Assembly (NCBI RefSeq): GCF_001442625.1
Contig: NZ_LMZQ01000011.1
Coordinates: 1-64,000 of the forward strand
Origin: Pedobacter ginsenosidimutans
Lineage (GTDB): Bacteria > Bacteroidota > Bacteroidia > Sphingobacteriales > Sphingobacteriaceae
Reading direction: 5' to 3'
DNA: 64,000 nucleotides
Shown here: one piece after another, positions 10,001 through 23,564 of the stretch
Position numbering within the stretch: position 1 is the first letter of the stretch
Layout: each line of letters begins with the position of its first letter
Notes under the pieces: model-generated
The model's input: only the letters and a program-made list of their open reading frames with translations
What the model was told of the DNA's origin: nothing
Database searches by the model: none
Program-made: the position numbers and the translations under genes

Positions 10001-11190
10001 GTTGTTTTGTTTAGACGTAACAAGCCCTCCCCATTGGTGCCAATCCATAGATTGCCATAGTTATCTTCTGCAAAACAATTAACATCCTTCTTAATTGGTT
10101 TTTTTCCGGCCAGATACCGGTTAGCCGGGAACTTATAAATGCTTTTATGATAGAAACAAATTCCTTTTTTAAAGGTGCCGATCCAGATGATATTATTGTT
10201 ATCCTTGTACAATGCCGAAATACTGTTATCGCTTAAGCTTCGCGGATCGTTCTCTTTATTTAAAATATAGGTTAATCTATTGGTCTTTTTATCCAGAATA
10301 TTAATTCCGCCATGATCGGTACCAATCCAAATATTTCCGTCTTCTCCTTCAATTACGCGGCTTACATTTTTGGAACTTAAACCGGTATGATCTTGCTTTT
10401 TCCCGAAATAATGGAACTTCTCGTTTTTTGCATTGAGATAAAAAAGGCCAAAGGGATTGGGCCCGCTAAAAATATAAATATCACCTGCCGAATCATGATT
10501 AAGGCTGTATACGGTTGTTTGCCCTGAAAAATGCTCATTTACAGCATTAAACCGATGGGTTACCCGATGTTGTTTTAAATTAAATTTATCAAGTACACCA
10601 TTAGTGTAAATAATCCATAAATTACCCTTTAAATCATCGATAAAATCACTTACCTCAGCATTCTCCAATGCGCCTATCAGCTCTCCCTTTAGCGTATATT
10701 TTATTGTTGTATTGGTTTTCGAATCGTAACAATAAATACCATGATTTTGAATATTAAAATATAACTTCCTCCCGCTATCTGTTTTTACATTTTTAAGGTA
10801 TCCGCTAGGAATTTTATACTTTCTATAATGTTTTTGCTGAAAGCGCTCAAACTTTTCGCTGGTGTGGTCATAAATACTGAAGCCTTCGTTTGATCTAACC
10901 CATAACTGTTTTTGCGGTCCTTCAAAGATGCCGATCACATAACCATTTGGCAGGCTTGAACTGTCTTTTGAATTGTGTCTGAAAATCTTAAAATCGTGCC
11001 CATCAAATCTACTCAGTCCGGCCATGGTTCCAAACCACATAAATCCCTTATAGTCTTTATATATCGAATTTATTTGGTTATCTGATAACCCATTACTAAT
11101 ATCAATACGGGAAAACCGGTAACTATCATCCTGGGCATAAAGCGCATTACCCCATATCAGCGCACAGATCAGGGCTAAAAACCTAAACAT
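7012..11190 (-). CDS. Hybrid two-component sensor/AraC regulator (HTCS) of the PUL
   Basis: 1392 residues: signal peptide, then a two-propeller periplasmic sensor of repeated WIGT-type Reg_prop blades to about residue 670, a Y_Y_Y domain (about 730-800), one membrane helix (about 808-830), HisKA with phospho-acceptor His in LSHEFRTP (about 878), HATPase with N-box LLSNAFKF (about 990), a receiver domain with Asp in VSDISMPEMNG (about 1187) and a C-terminal AraC HTH (about 1297-1387). HTCS proteins bind an oligosaccharide in the periplasm and switch on their PUL, so this is the probable regulator of the genes around it. It sits inside the run, 136 bp after GH42 and 291 bp before GH27, on the same strand. 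The truncated regulator tail at 2304-2492 is a close paralogue. Confidence 0.95.
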   Translation of the reverse strand: MFRFLALICALIWGNALYAQDDSYRFSRIDISNGLSDNQINSIYKDYKGFMWFGTMAGLSRFDGHDFKIFRHNSKDSSSLPNGYVIGIFEGPQKQLWVRSNEGFSIYDHTSEKFERFQQKHYRKYKIPSGYLKNVKTDSGRKLYFNIQNHGIYCYDSKTNTTIKYTLKGELIGALENAEVSDFIDDLKGNLWIIYTNGVLDKFNLKQHRVTHRFNAVNEHFSGQTTVYSLNHDSAGDIYIFSGPNPFGLFYLNAKNEKFHYFGKKQDHTGLSSKNVSRVIEGEDGNIWIGTDHGGINILDKKTNRLTYILNKENDPRSLSDNSISALYKDNNNIIWIGTFKKGICFYHKSIYKFPANRYLAGKKPIKKDVNCFAEDNYGNLWIGTNGEGLLRLNKTTGEVTTYRNNPDNNTSLTSDIVVSLEVDHEGILWIGTYLGGLDAFDGKNFRHFKPGRDITSLSDNRIYALLEDSYNRLWVGTLNGGLDLLDRQTGTFKHFRPDIKNTLNSFVVSCLYEDRNKNIWIGTTGGVNIYDHKSATFKYLKNNPADSNSLIQNDVNSILQDARGWMWIGTKEGISIYDPNTGIFKNLNETAGLPEDMVFELLEDEHHDIWYSSRKGLYKISVIPGGKNYQFRYSKYSQSDGLESTQFNINAAGKTKGGELIFGGPSGFNIFKASEIKKNKFPASLVMTDLEVFYHKVRVGEPINGHIVLPKAITSLNNLKLTYQENIFSIQFALLNYFNPDKIIYKYNLEGFDQRWLTVSSDVRKATFTNLDPGNYILHVRAFNENDSAPIAESDLHISISPPFWRTTWAYILYLALIGFALLYIRSRGITKLRREFALAQERAEARQLRQQDRKEAERLRELDLLKIKFLTNLSHEFRTPISLILAPVDKLLIESKEKERYGQLAMIKRNARRLLNLVNQLLDFRKMEEQELRLNNSDGEIVSFIKDATDSFYDLAERKQIKLTFKSTVENLYVSYDQDKVERILFNLLSNAFKFTPSGGKVSVALQMLPRADQDDKVSLEVKVADSGIGIPEDKQEKIFERFFQNETSSSILNQGSGIGLSITKEFVKMQGGEISVLSEPGLGTCFTVQLNLTPVTSPGLEQKRQVELEAELPNVLQDKKEVQKEPADKRQHKKNAPLVLLVEDNDDFRFYLKDNLGLFYNIVEASNGKEGWQKALALHPNLIVSDISMPEMNGNELCGKLKSDERTKHIPIILLTALTGEEEQLKGLEIGANDYMTKPFNFEILHSKIKNLLTLHQTFKKTYSRQVSMASPEMEIESDDVKFLNTALLYIEDNLHKPQLSVEDLSKHMVISRVSLYRKCLRVTGKTPIDFIRSVKLEKAAVLLEKSSKTISEICYMVGFSTPNYFAKAFREKYQLLPSEYRAKKRDSD

Positions 11191-11326
11191 ATTTTTTTAT
11201 TAAATCGGGTATGTCTGCTTAGAAGAAATTACTTACAACTAAAAGCACAAGTTCATAATCGTTTGGTTAACGTTAATATTGCTAATTTACAATAAAATCG
11301 GGGATATACTTAGCATTCCTGCATGT

Positions 11327-13411
11327 TTATTCGGTCCAAACCAGTACGCCTGCCGGCCCCAGGGTTTTCTTTCCGATAATAAGCTGTGCAGTTTTAGGGA
11401 GATTAAAAGTATAATCAGCCGAAGAATAATTAACAGCGATATAATATCCATCTCTCCAATATACGTAAATCCCTTTAGGGTAATTTTCGGTCGTAGCTCC
11501 TTCATCGGTGTAAGTACGGGTTAAAATATCTTTTTCCAATTCAAAATCTGCTGTAGCCACGCCAATATAAGTTACTTCTCCTTTGCCAATTTTATGCTTC
11601 ACTACAGCTGATTTACCTTTGTAAAACTGGTCCTGATAAGTGCCGATAACCGCTGAATTTTGTTCGGCCTGAAGCAAATCTGCCCAACTATTCCAGCTAT
11701 AATGCTTTGAACCGACCTGAATATCACCTTTGGCATGCCCCGAAAGCATATCTGTCGCAACGATTTCAGCCCCGATTAGACCAGCTATTGGCGCAGCAGT
11801 TTTGCCCTCCCAGAAATGCCCCATACGGTTTTTGGTTGCGGTACGGCAGGTGATAATTAAGTGCCCTCCGTTAGCAACGTAGTTCTCCCATTTTTTAATC
11901 AAAGCAGCATCTGCCATTTCATAGGCAGGTACAATTAAAACCTTATATTTAGAAAAATCAGTTTTTTCATTGATGATATCGACCGGGGCTCCCAGCGATT
12001 TTGCGATCTCCATAAATTTAACGGGATAACCCCAGGTATCCCATTGGTTGGTTTGCTTTTGCCTGTCTATCGACCAGTAATTTTCCAGGTTCCAGAGTAT
12101 GGCCGTTGAACGGGCTACCAGTTTTTGCGGTAGCTTAGCATCCGGCTTGTATTGCCTGCGCAGCTCTTTTATTTCTTTCATAAACTGAATATAATCTTCT
12201 CCCCCTTGTGAAGGTGTTACACCATCAGTTTGTATAACGCCCGAATGGTATTGTTCTGCACTATATAATATCTGTCTGAAACGGTAAGAACAGGCCAGTT
12301 TTCCACCTGCTGCAAAAGAATGGTATAACCACATGCGCACTGTGCCGGGTAAAAGCAGCGGATTATAGTTTCCCCAGTTTACAGGCCCGGGTTGAATCTC
12401 CATCACCCCTGACAGTCCTCCTAACTGTTGATAGTATGCTGATGCAAATAATAATACCCGGCTATCGCCCAGCCTGAAGCCAAGCTCGCCGAGATTATCG
12501 CTGCCTCCGTTGGGATAGGCAGTATATGCTGCAAAATCGACTTTCTTCGTTCTGCCAGGATCAGCCCCGGTAGAAACAGCTGTGTAGTTGGTGGTAATGT
12601 ATTGTGCTTTCGAAATGTTTTCTCTTAACAGCCCGGCCTGGAAATCAAGAAAATCGGCCTGTGCATCGGCGCAGTAGCGTTTAAAATCGAGCAATGCATG
12701 TGGGTTATTTCCCCACCATCCCACCAGGTTGGTATTGTGGATCATAATCTGGTCAAAATTGTTATACCATTGACTCCAGAAAGCTGTTCCCCAGGCATCG
12801 TTTAAGGTATTAATCGTTTTATATTTGTTTTTTAGCCAGTTCCTGAATGCTTGCTGCGATGACGGACTGTAGTCGGCTTTGGCATCCGGCTCATTATCAA
12901 GCTGCCATCCTGTTACCTGACTATTCTTCCCATAGCGTTTTCCCATTTCACGCACTATTTTTCCAACAAACAAGCGGTATTTCTGATTAACAATTGATCC
13001 CAATCCGCGTGTACCGTGCTCAGCACGGATATAGTGCCCGTCCATGATAAAAGTTTCGGGGTAATTTACACGCATCCATACTGGTGTTGTTGCCGATGGG
13101 GTACACATCACAACTTTAAGCTTATATTTTGAGCATAAACCTACCACCTTATCGAGCCAGGTAAAATCAAACTTTCCTTCTTCTGGTTCCATTTTAAACC
13201 AGGCAAATTCTGCAAGGTGCACAAACTCGTAACCCATATCCGAAATCTTTTTGATATCGCGTTCCCACTGGCTTTCTTTCCAGTGCTCGGGATAATAGTA
13301 TATCCCGGTGGTGATCAGGTCTTTTTCAGGAAAATATGGATTGGCATTTTGGGATTTCGCGGTAGTACCGTAGATCACAATTAACATAAATGCCATTAAA
13401 TATTTCTTCAT
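11327..13411 (-). CDS. GH42 beta-galactosidase
   Basis: 694 residues with a signal peptide (to about TTAKS). The opening TTGIYYYPEHWKESQWERDI is the GH42 N-terminal signature. The acid/base Glu174 is in GWQLDNEPDA, and the nucleophile Glu338 in GVMEIQPGPVNWG. A Rossmann-like trimerisation domain (MEIAKSLGAPVDII and VLIVPAYEMAD) and a short C-terminal beta domain follow. GH42 enzymes hydrolyse terminal beta-galactose, often from pectic galactan or galactosylated oligosaccharides, and most are cytoplasmic; the signal peptide here points to the periplasm. The gene lies 72 bp after the double esterase. Confidence 0.9.
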   Translation of the reverse strand: MKKYLMAFMLIVIYGTTAKSQNANPYFPEKDLITTGIYYYPEHWKESQWERDIKKISDMGYEFVHLAEFAWFKMEPEEGKFDFTWLDKVVGLCSKYKLKVVMCTPSATTPVWMRVNYPETFIMDGHYIRAEHGTRGLGSIVNQKYRLFVGKIVREMGKRYGKNSQVTGWQLDNEPDAKADYSPSSQQAFRNWLKNKYKTINTLNDAWGTAFWSQWYNNFDQIMIHNTNLVGWWGNNPHALLDFKRYCADAQADFLDFQAGLLRENISKAQYITTNYTAVSTGADPGRTKKVDFAAYTAYPNGGSDNLGELGFRLGDSRVLLFASAYYQQLGGLSGVMEIQPGPVNWGNYNPLLLPGTVRMWLYHSFAAGGKLACSYRFRQILYSAEQYHSGVIQTDGVTPSQGGEDYIQFMKEIKELRRQYKPDAKLPQKLVARSTAILWNLENYWSIDRQKQTNQWDTWGYPVKFMEIAKSLGAPVDIINEKTDFSKYKVLIVPAYEMADAALIKKWENYVANGGHLIITCRTATKNRMGHFWEGKTAAPIAGLIGAEIVATDMLSGHAKGDIQVGSKHYSWNSWADLLQAEQNSAVIGTYQDQFYKGKSAVVKHKIGKGEVTYIGVATADFELEKDILTRTYTDEGATTENYPKGIYVYWRDGYYIAVNYSSADYTFNLPKTAQLIIGKKTLGPAGVLVWTE

Positions 13412-13483
13412 AATTTTATGTTTGTTATTTTTTACTTTAAAGAATCAAACGATGAGTAAGTTGTTTAATGCATCAGCTCACCT

Positions 13484-17064
<3,581 letters not shown>

Positions 17065-17254
17065 CTTACTTTTAACGTAATTACGCAGGCAAAATATCAT
17101 TACCACACATTGATCTAAGTGCCAGATTGTATATAAACTCACCGAAATCGCCATAGGCTCATTTTGTTATTCCGTAGATGGTTCTTATCTCGTTCCGCTT
17201 AGTTTCCAGACTATTCATTCAGCTTTGTTTGAACAGCCGAATTATTTATTCCAA

Positions 17255-19240
17255 CTATTTTTCAGGATCAATTATGATTGCAAAGCCACCGCCATTCGCC
17301 ATATGAATGGAAAGCTTATCTGCGCTTGTAACTTTAATTATTTCGTGTTTGTAGTCTGTAGCATCCTTATCGGCATTAACGCCATCTTTAAAAAGTTCTG
17401 CCGAATATTTTCCTGTGCCCAGAAAAGACAAGTCGATTGTTGTTGTCCTTGCAGACCAGTTTGACAGTCCGCCGATATACCATTTATTTTCTTTTTTCCT
17501 GGCGACAGTAACATATTCTCCTACTTTTCCGTCAAGGGCAAACGTTTCATCAAAGGTGGTTGGTATTTTTGAAATAAAGCTGGTGCTCTCCTGTTCTTTC
17601 ATATATGCTGTCGGGCTATCAGCCATCATCTGTAAAGGTGCTTCATATACCACGTACATACCTAACTGGTGAGATCTTGTCCCCTGGCTCATTGGCATGG
17701 AATTACTTGGACGAAAATCTGCTTTTGTCGCATTGCGCATTGCTCCCGGAGTATAATCCATAGGTCCGGCCAGCATCCTGATGAATGGTATTGTGGTTTC
17801 GTAATGGGGCATATCATCGTTTGGTGTCCATTTTGCATTTTCCAATCCTTTTACCCCTTCAAAATTAACAACATTAGGATAGGTGCGCTGTATGCCGGTA
17901 GGCTTGTACATGCCATGATAATCGATAAGGAGTTTATAATTTGCTGCTTTTTTAGCGATGTTATAAACCGAACTTACCATTTTCTGATCATCCCGATCCA
18001 AAAAATCTATTTTAAAACCTTTAATTCCCATCTTTGAATATTGGGTAAAAGCATCATCTAAAACCTGATTGATGGCATACCAGGATGCCCAGAGCATAAT
18101 GCCTACGTTTCTCTGCTTTCCATAACTGATCAGTTCTTTGATATTTATGTTTGGCGAAATTTTCAGCAAGTCGGTTTCTTCACTCCAGCCCTCATCCAAC
18201 ACTACATACTCGATGTGGTTTTTGGAAGCAAAATCAATATAATATTTATAGGTTTCAGTGTTAATTCCTGCCTTAAAATCCACACCTGATATATTCCAGT
18301 CATTCCACCAGTCCCAGGCCACTTTGCCTGGCTTTATCCAGCTCACATCAGCAATTTGTGAAGGTGCAGAGAGTTTTTGGACCATATCACTATTTAAAAG
18401 GTCCTTATCATACTCACTTATTATCACAGCTCTCCAGGGGAAATTACGAGTCCCATTGGTTTTGGCAATAAAGGCTTCCCTGTCTGCTACCATGTAATTC
18501 ATTTTATTAAACCCGCCTAAACGTTCTGCTTTCGGGTAATGGGCAAAGGTTCCATGTAAACTGTGCTGTTCCTGGTTGTTTTTGGTCAGGAACATGCCAG
18601 GGTAATCTACCAATTCAGCCTCCACGATAGCGGCTTTCTTCCCATTTCCCAAATCGACAAGAAGCGGAGAAATAGCCAGCGAATCTTTTACAAATTTCGA
18701 CAGCGGGATTTCATCGTACATTGCTTCGAAAGCAGAAATGTATTGATTATTTTCCCTTAAATCTCGTACATAGGGAATAAAAGCTTTATGATCTTTGCTG
18801 AAGTTAAAATTGGCTTCCTCAGATTCAATGACAATTTGTTCCTTTTTACTGGTAAAAAAACGATAGGCCACACCATCGTTATAGGCCCTTAAAATCAAGC
18901 CAAAATCGCCCTTAAAGTTTACGATTAGCTGGTTGTACTCATCAATGACCGTTTTCTTTTTATAAATAGGTGTATCAAAAACGGTATTGACACTTGATTT
19001 TTTTGTGCTGATCACTTTTGCATTATTACCTAAAACGCCTGCCTTATCAAGTGTTAATGAAATAACTGAAGGCAAAATAACTGCTGTATTTTCATGTTTT
19101 ACGGACCATGATATTTTTGCTCCGGTTTCCAAAGCCATATCAATTTTCCCGTTGGGAGATTTAACATGCAGGATTTGAGCATTTCCAACACCTGGCCATA
19201 GCGCCATAAAAATGATTACGCGTAAAAAAAAATTATTCAT
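17255..19240 (-). CDS. GH97 glycosidase, retaining alpha-galactosidase type
   Basis: 661 residues with a signal peptide ending near GVGNA. The GH97 N-terminal beta-super-sandwich is followed by the barrel signatures KVAWDWWNDWNISGVDF and VVLDEGWSE. FKIDFLDRDDQ puts an Asp (about 411) at the position used as nucleophile by retaining GH97 alpha-galactosidases, with an acid Glu in NFEGVKGLE (about 458); inverting SusB-type members lack this Asp. I therefore favour alpha-galactosidase over alpha-glucosidase. An imperfect TGCAGG/CCTGCA hairpin lies in the 181-bp gap between this gene and the preceding GH2. Probably periplasmic. Confidence 0.88.
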   Translation of the reverse strand: MNNFFLRVIIFMALWPGVGNAQILHVKSPNGKIDMALETGAKISWSVKHENTAVILPSVISLTLDKAGVLGNNAKVISTKKSSVNTVFDTPIYKKKTVIDEYNQLIVNFKGDFGLILRAYNDGVAYRFFTSKKEQIVIESEEANFNFSKDHKAFIPYVRDLRENNQYISAFEAMYDEIPLSKFVKDSLAISPLLVDLGNGKKAAIVEAELVDYPGMFLTKNNQEQHSLHGTFAHYPKAERLGGFNKMNYMVADREAFIAKTNGTRNFPWRAVIISEYDKDLLNSDMVQKLSAPSQIADVSWIKPGKVAWDWWNDWNISGVDFKAGINTETYKYYIDFASKNHIEYVVLDEGWSEETDLLKISPNINIKELISYGKQRNVGIMLWASWYAINQVLDDAFTQYSKMGIKGFKIDFLDRDDQKMVSSVYNIAKKAANYKLLIDYHGMYKPTGIQRTYPNVVNFEGVKGLENAKWTPNDDMPHYETTIPFIRMLAGPMDYTPGAMRNATKADFRPSNSMPMSQGTRSHQLGMYVVYEAPLQMMADSPTAYMKEQESTSFISKIPTTFDETFALDGKVGEYVTVARKKENKWYIGGLSNWSARTTTIDLSFLGTGKYSAELFKDGVNADKDATDYKHEIIKVTSADKLSIHMANGGGFAIIIDPEK

Positions 19241-19421
19241 TTGTTATATTGATTATTATACTGTGATCAAAAGTCTGTTTAAATGGGTAATTTATTCGAA
19301 TATTGCAGGACACCTGCACTCCTCCAAAGGCATTACAGTTTTTCCTAAATGGTGGGACTATCTGCTGAGTATTCATTCATGGTGCTGTTTTTGTGTCACT
19401 TTAATTTAAAGCATGTAATCA

Positions 19422-21953
19422 TTACTCCTGCTCAACTGTTTTGATGGTTAAAATTTGAGCGGGTAAATCAGGCGATGTAACTGTTAATTTGATATCGCCA
19501 GCTTCATGTTTGCTCTTTATCACAACTAAAGCCTTACCTTTCCATGCCTTACGTGTATTGCCCACGTATTGTTCAAAATCTTTCAGATCAGCATTATCCA
19601 CTCCTGCAATTACGCCCGGCCCCTCGATCTTGAAATGCAAACGGTTGGTGGCATTAGGCTGAACTGTTCCCTCTTTATCGGTTAGCCCGACCGTGATGTA
19701 CGATAGATCCTGCCCGTTGGCCAAGATCTCTTTCCGGTCTGCTGTTAGTTTTATTTTTGCAGCCTCGCCAGCAGTTTCCAGGATGGCTGATCCCGTTTCT
19801 TTATTATCTTCAACCCCTACGGCTTTAATCAAACCCGCAGCATATGGAACCTGAAAAGTAGCTTTAAACTGTTGTTCGCGTGTGGTTGCCTGTTCACCTA
19901 TCAGTTTCTCATTAAGGTAAAGCCTCACTTTAGGATATTTGGAATACACTTCAACCTTAACGGTCCTCCCTTCAAAACCGGGCCAGGTCCAGCTTTCCCA
20001 GGTTGGATAAACTGACCACCAGGTTTCTTTTATTTCCAAAGGTTCAGGCGCCGGTTCACGGACGGCCATGTAAAGTTTTTCGTTATCGTTGTACAGCATG
20101 CTCCGGTAATGGGAAATCGGTTTCCGCCATCCGGTCAGGTCGATATCGCCACAATAAGCACCATGCCATGGAAAAAAATTATTTTCCCAGTGTTCACCAG
20201 GTGTATCTCCAGAATAATACCAACGGCCGATGCCAGACTCACCCAGATAATCCATCGCTGTCCAAACAAAATCACCGATTACGTAATTGTTTTCCTGTAC
20301 CAGTTTCCAATTGGCAAAAGCATCTTTCGGATAGGATTCGGTCTGAACGATGATACGCGAAGGCACTCTTTTATGATCTTCTGGGGCAGTGTGCAGGTTA
20401 TAATTGTAACCGGCAACATCGTGTACGTTTATCAAAGGATCCAGGTTTTCCCATTTGCCTAAATTCACAACTGCAGAAGTTACAGGCCTTGTAGTGTCTA
20501 TTTTTTTTACTTCCTGCAAAAGCATTTTAGCGGTTTCAACAGCTTCGGGTTTTCCCCGTTCTACAATTTCGTTACCTATGCTCCACATCACGATAGACGG
20601 ATGGTTTCGATCCCTCAAAATCATCGACTGCAAATCTTTTTTCCACCATAGACCGAAATATTTTGCATAATCGTTAGTGTTTTTTCCAGTTTTCCAGCAG
20701 TCGAAAGATTCATCCATTACGAGAAGACCTAATCTGTCGCAGGCATCAAGAAATGCTTCAGAAGGTGGATTGTGGGAAGTTCTCACCGCATTGAACCCAC
20801 CGGCCTTAAGCAATTCAACTTTGCGCTCCTCGGCACGGTCAAAAGCAGCAGCACCCAGGCAGCCATTATCGTGATGTACACAGCCGCCGTTTATCTTCAC
20901 GGTTTTGCCGTTAAGCTGAAATCCATGTTCAGTGGTAAATTTTAGGGAACGGATGCCAAAATTGGTTTTAGTACCGTCCAGCACTTTTTTGTCTTTTACT
21001 ACCTGGATCTGAGCCTGGTACAAATGTGGTGTTTCCGGTGTCCAGAGCTTAGGAGCTGACACCTGTATGGTCTGGGTGATTTCCTTGTCGCTATTGGCAG
21101 GAAGCTCAACCTTCATCTGGCCATCTCCCACATTTTTAGAACTCTTGGTCCAAAGAAGTGTTTTTACAACAACGCTCTGGGCAGATGCTGTTTCATTTTT
21201 GACCTTGGTTTTCACCAGTACAGTTGCTTTTTTTGAAGATACGGCAGGGGTTGAAATACTCACGCCCCAGTGTTCAATATGTACAGTACCGGTAATATTT
21301 AGCCACACATGGCGGTAAATACCAGAGCCACTGTACCAGCGGCTGTTCATTTGTTGTGAATTATCAACACGTACAGCAATAACATTCTCTTTTCCAAAAT
21401 TCAGATAAGGTGTAAGATCGTAACTGAAAGATGAATAGCCATAAGGATAAACACCCAGCGATTTTCCGTTGATAAACACTTCGGAATTCATATAAACACC
21501 TTCAAAATAAATGGAAACTTTTTTTCCCTTCCATTCTGAGGGGCTATTGAAGGTTTTCCTGTACCAGCCAGTTCCTGCCGGGAAATAGCCGCCACCACCG
21601 CCGGTTGGATTGTTAGGGTTTATTTTTCCTTCGATACTCCAGTCATGCGGCAGATCAAGGCTGCGCCAGCCCGAATCATTAAAATCATTTGATCTGGCCA
21701 AAGCCTCATCGCCAAGCAAAAATTTCCAGTTATAATCAAATAACTGTTTGCGCCCGCCATTATCCTTACTTTGGGCATTTCCCAGTGTACAGTTTACCAA
21801 AAGCAAAAACATTACCATTAAAATCCCATGATATAAGCTGATATTATTCTGGGCGTTATTTTTAGTAAAATTGTTCCTGTACAGGCCCCGTGATCTCCTG
21901 CCAACTGCTGGTGTTCCAAATATTTGGTCCATAAAAATACTAGTGTTTATCAA
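19422..21953 (-). CDS. GH2 beta-galactosidase (large, multi-domain)
   Basis: 843 residues. The N-terminus carries about 35 extra residues before a hydrophobic stretch (LMVMFLLLVNCTLGNAQ), so the true start may be an internal ATG near the signal peptide. Domains: jelly-roll (LPHDWSIEG, GTGWYRKTF), Ig-like, barrel with GGCVHHDNGCLG, acid/base Glu in MWSIGNEIV and nucleophile Glu in VQTESYPKDAF, then DUF4982-type and Ig-like C-terminal domains. This is the usual layout of Bacteroidetes periplasmic GH2 beta-galactosidases. It lies 45 bp after the GH43 gene in the same transcript. Confidence 0.9.
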   Translation of the reverse strand: MINTSIFMDQIFGTPAVGRRSRGLYRNNFTKNNAQNNISLYHGILMVMFLLLVNCTLGNAQSKDNGGRKQLFDYNWKFLLGDEALARSNDFNDSGWRSLDLPHDWSIEGKINPNNPTGGGGGYFPAGTGWYRKTFNSPSEWKGKKVSIYFEGVYMNSEVFINGKSLGVYPYGYSSFSYDLTPYLNFGKENVIAVRVDNSQQMNSRWYSGSGIYRHVWLNITGTVHIEHWGVSISTPAVSSKKATVLVKTKVKNETASAQSVVVKTLLWTKSSKNVGDGQMKVELPANSDKEITQTIQVSAPKLWTPETPHLYQAQIQVVKDKKVLDGTKTNFGIRSLKFTTEHGFQLNGKTVKINGGCVHHDNGCLGAAAFDRAEERKVELLKAGGFNAVRTSHNPPSEAFLDACDRLGLLVMDESFDCWKTGKNTNDYAKYFGLWWKKDLQSMILRDRNHPSIVMWSIGNEIVERGKPEAVETAKMLLQEVKKIDTTRPVTSAVVNLGKWENLDPLINVHDVAGYNYNLHTAPEDHKRVPSRIIVQTESYPKDAFANWKLVQENNYVIGDFVWTAMDYLGESGIGRWYYSGDTPGEHWENNFFPWHGAYCGDIDLTGWRKPISHYRSMLYNDNEKLYMAVREPAPEPLEIKETWWSVYPTWESWTWPGFEGRTVKVEVYSKYPKVRLYLNEKLIGEQATTREQQFKATFQVPYAAGLIKAVGVEDNKETGSAILETAGEAAKIKLTADRKEILANGQDLSYITVGLTDKEGTVQPNATNRLHFKIEGPGVIAGVDNADLKDFEQYVGNTRKAWKGKALVVIKSKHEAGDIKLTVTSPDLPAQILTIKTVEQE

Positions 21954-21998
21954 TAATTATCGAATCAGAATTGTCGCTTAGGTAGGCTTCTACACAGG

Positions 21999-23510
21999 CT
22001 ATTTTATTGGGGTATATTTAAAGTTTCTAAAAGTTACCTTCCCATCTCCAATGGAACAGAGGCCGATCCGCAAGCTTAAAAATCCGCTAAGTACATTATG
22101 GTGCATACCCGAAACCTCAAAAGAATTTTCAATTTTATTCCATTTGATACCATCTTTACTGTAATACAGATCTACCGTATTCTCTATATTTTTAAGACGC
22201 AGGAAAACATGGTTGTTCACTACATTTTTTTCAGCTGGCGCACGCCAGCCACGCAAATCGGCAACTATATCTTCATTGTTGGCCAGTATACCTGACGAGG
22301 CAGTGCTGTTGTAAAAAAGAGCCAGCCCGGCAGTTGCTTTTCCTTCAATTAATACCTCAACATCAACGGTGTAGGAATGGTCTTCTGGTATGCATAATAA
22401 GGGAGAACTATTGCCTATTGTATTACCCTTTGCTTTTACTGACAAGCTGTTATTGGCCAGTTTAAACCTGTTGGTATCCAGTTCTTCGAAGAATTGCCAT
22501 TGGGATTTTAACTTATTACCCGCAAAATTGTCGTTCAGGTTAAAATTGGTTTTAGAAGGGGCCAAATCTGGCTTTTTGATCGGTTTACTGTCATTTATAC
22601 CTGTGGGTACTTTGTACCAGCCGTCTTTTGTCCATTCTATAGGCAGAAGCATCGTTTGGCGGCCTTTGTTGTAAAAATCTTTTTCGTAAGCATGGAACAC
22701 CATCCACCAATTTCCTTTTACATCATCGATTATGGTCGCATGCCCTTTCGACCTCCATTTTTCAGTCTGTTCGGTTGTTCTGACAATCGGGTTATAAGGT
22801 GAATTTTCCCATGGGCCGGATAAGGATTTAGATCGCGCCGATACGACCATGTGCCCGGTTATGGGGCCTGCTGTTCCGCCTTCGGCTACAGTAATATAGT
22901 AATATCCTCCCCTTTTTATCAATTTAGGGCCTTCCAGGCAAAAACACTCAATAGACCAGTTTCTAGGGATGGGCCAGCCTTTGTATGAACTCTTTTGGTT
23001 TCCTGTGGTGGAAAGGCCATCATCAGATAAAGGTACAAATCCTCCGTCGCTGAAGAATAAATACCTTTTGCCCTGCTCATCTGTAATATGTCCGGGGTCG
23101 ATGTTGCCGATTTTCAGGTCAACCGGTTCACTCCATTGACCACCGATCGAATCTGCAGTTACCACATAATTGGTACCGTTTGCTGGGAAATAGATATAAA
23201 ACTTATTTTTATACTTCACCAGATCGGGTGCATACACCGAACCCACTTTTTTGTGCAAAGCGTGAGCTACGGGTTTCCAGTTGATCAGATCTTTTGAATG
23301 CCAGATCAATAAACCTGGATAATATTCGAAAGATGAATGGACCATATAATAATTGTCCCCATCGCGTAATATACTAGGGTCGGGATAATCCCCTGCGAAA
23401 ATTGGATTCGTATAAAAACCGGGGGTCTTCGGGTTCTGAGCTACCTGGTATTGTGCTGTTGCACAAATGCTAAACTGTAGCAAAAAAATTGTGATTATAA
23501 ATTTATTCAT
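21999..23510 (-). CDS. GH43 beta-xylosidase/alpha-L-arabinofuranosidase
   Basis: 503 residues with a signal peptide (to about ICATA). The five-bladed propeller shows the catalytic triad of GH43: base Asp in AGDYPDPSILRDG, pKa-modulating Asp in GNIDPGHITD and acid Glu in FCLEGPKLIKRGG. A C-terminal lectin-like beta-sandwich (DDNFAGNKLKSQW equivalents, from about residue 330) completes the two-domain layout. Members release xylose or arabinofuranose. Which one cannot be told from motifs; the neighbouring GH51 and GH39 stub make arabinose/xylose side chains likely. A close relative is at 60569-62224. Confidence 0.88.
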   Translation of the reverse strand: MNKFIITIFLLQFSICATAQYQVAQNPKTPGFYTNPIFAGDYPDPSILRDGDNYYMVHSSFEYYPGLLIWHSKDLINWKPVAHALHKKVGSVYAPDLVKYKNKFYIYFPANGTNYVVTADSIGGQWSEPVDLKIGNIDPGHITDEQGKRYLFFSDGGFVPLSDDGLSTTGNQKSSYKGWPIPRNWSIECFCLEGPKLIKRGGYYYITVAEGGTAGPITGHMVVSARSKSLSGPWENSPYNPIVRTTEQTEKWRSKGHATIIDDVKGNWWMVFHAYEKDFYNKGRQTMLLPIEWTKDGWYKVPTGINDSKPIKKPDLAPSKTNFNLNDNFAGNKLKSQWQFFEELDTNRFKLANNSLSVKAKGNTIGNSSPLLCIPEDHSYTVDVEVLIEGKATAGLALFYNSTASSGILANNEDIVADLRGWRAPAEKNVVNNHVFLRLKNIENTVDLYYSKDGIKWNKIENSFEVSGMHHNVLSGFLSLRIGLCSIGDGKVTFRNFKYTPIK

Positions 23511-23564
23511 ATATTTTATGCGGTAAAAAGTATTGTTAACCTGTTATTATAGGCTGATGATTTA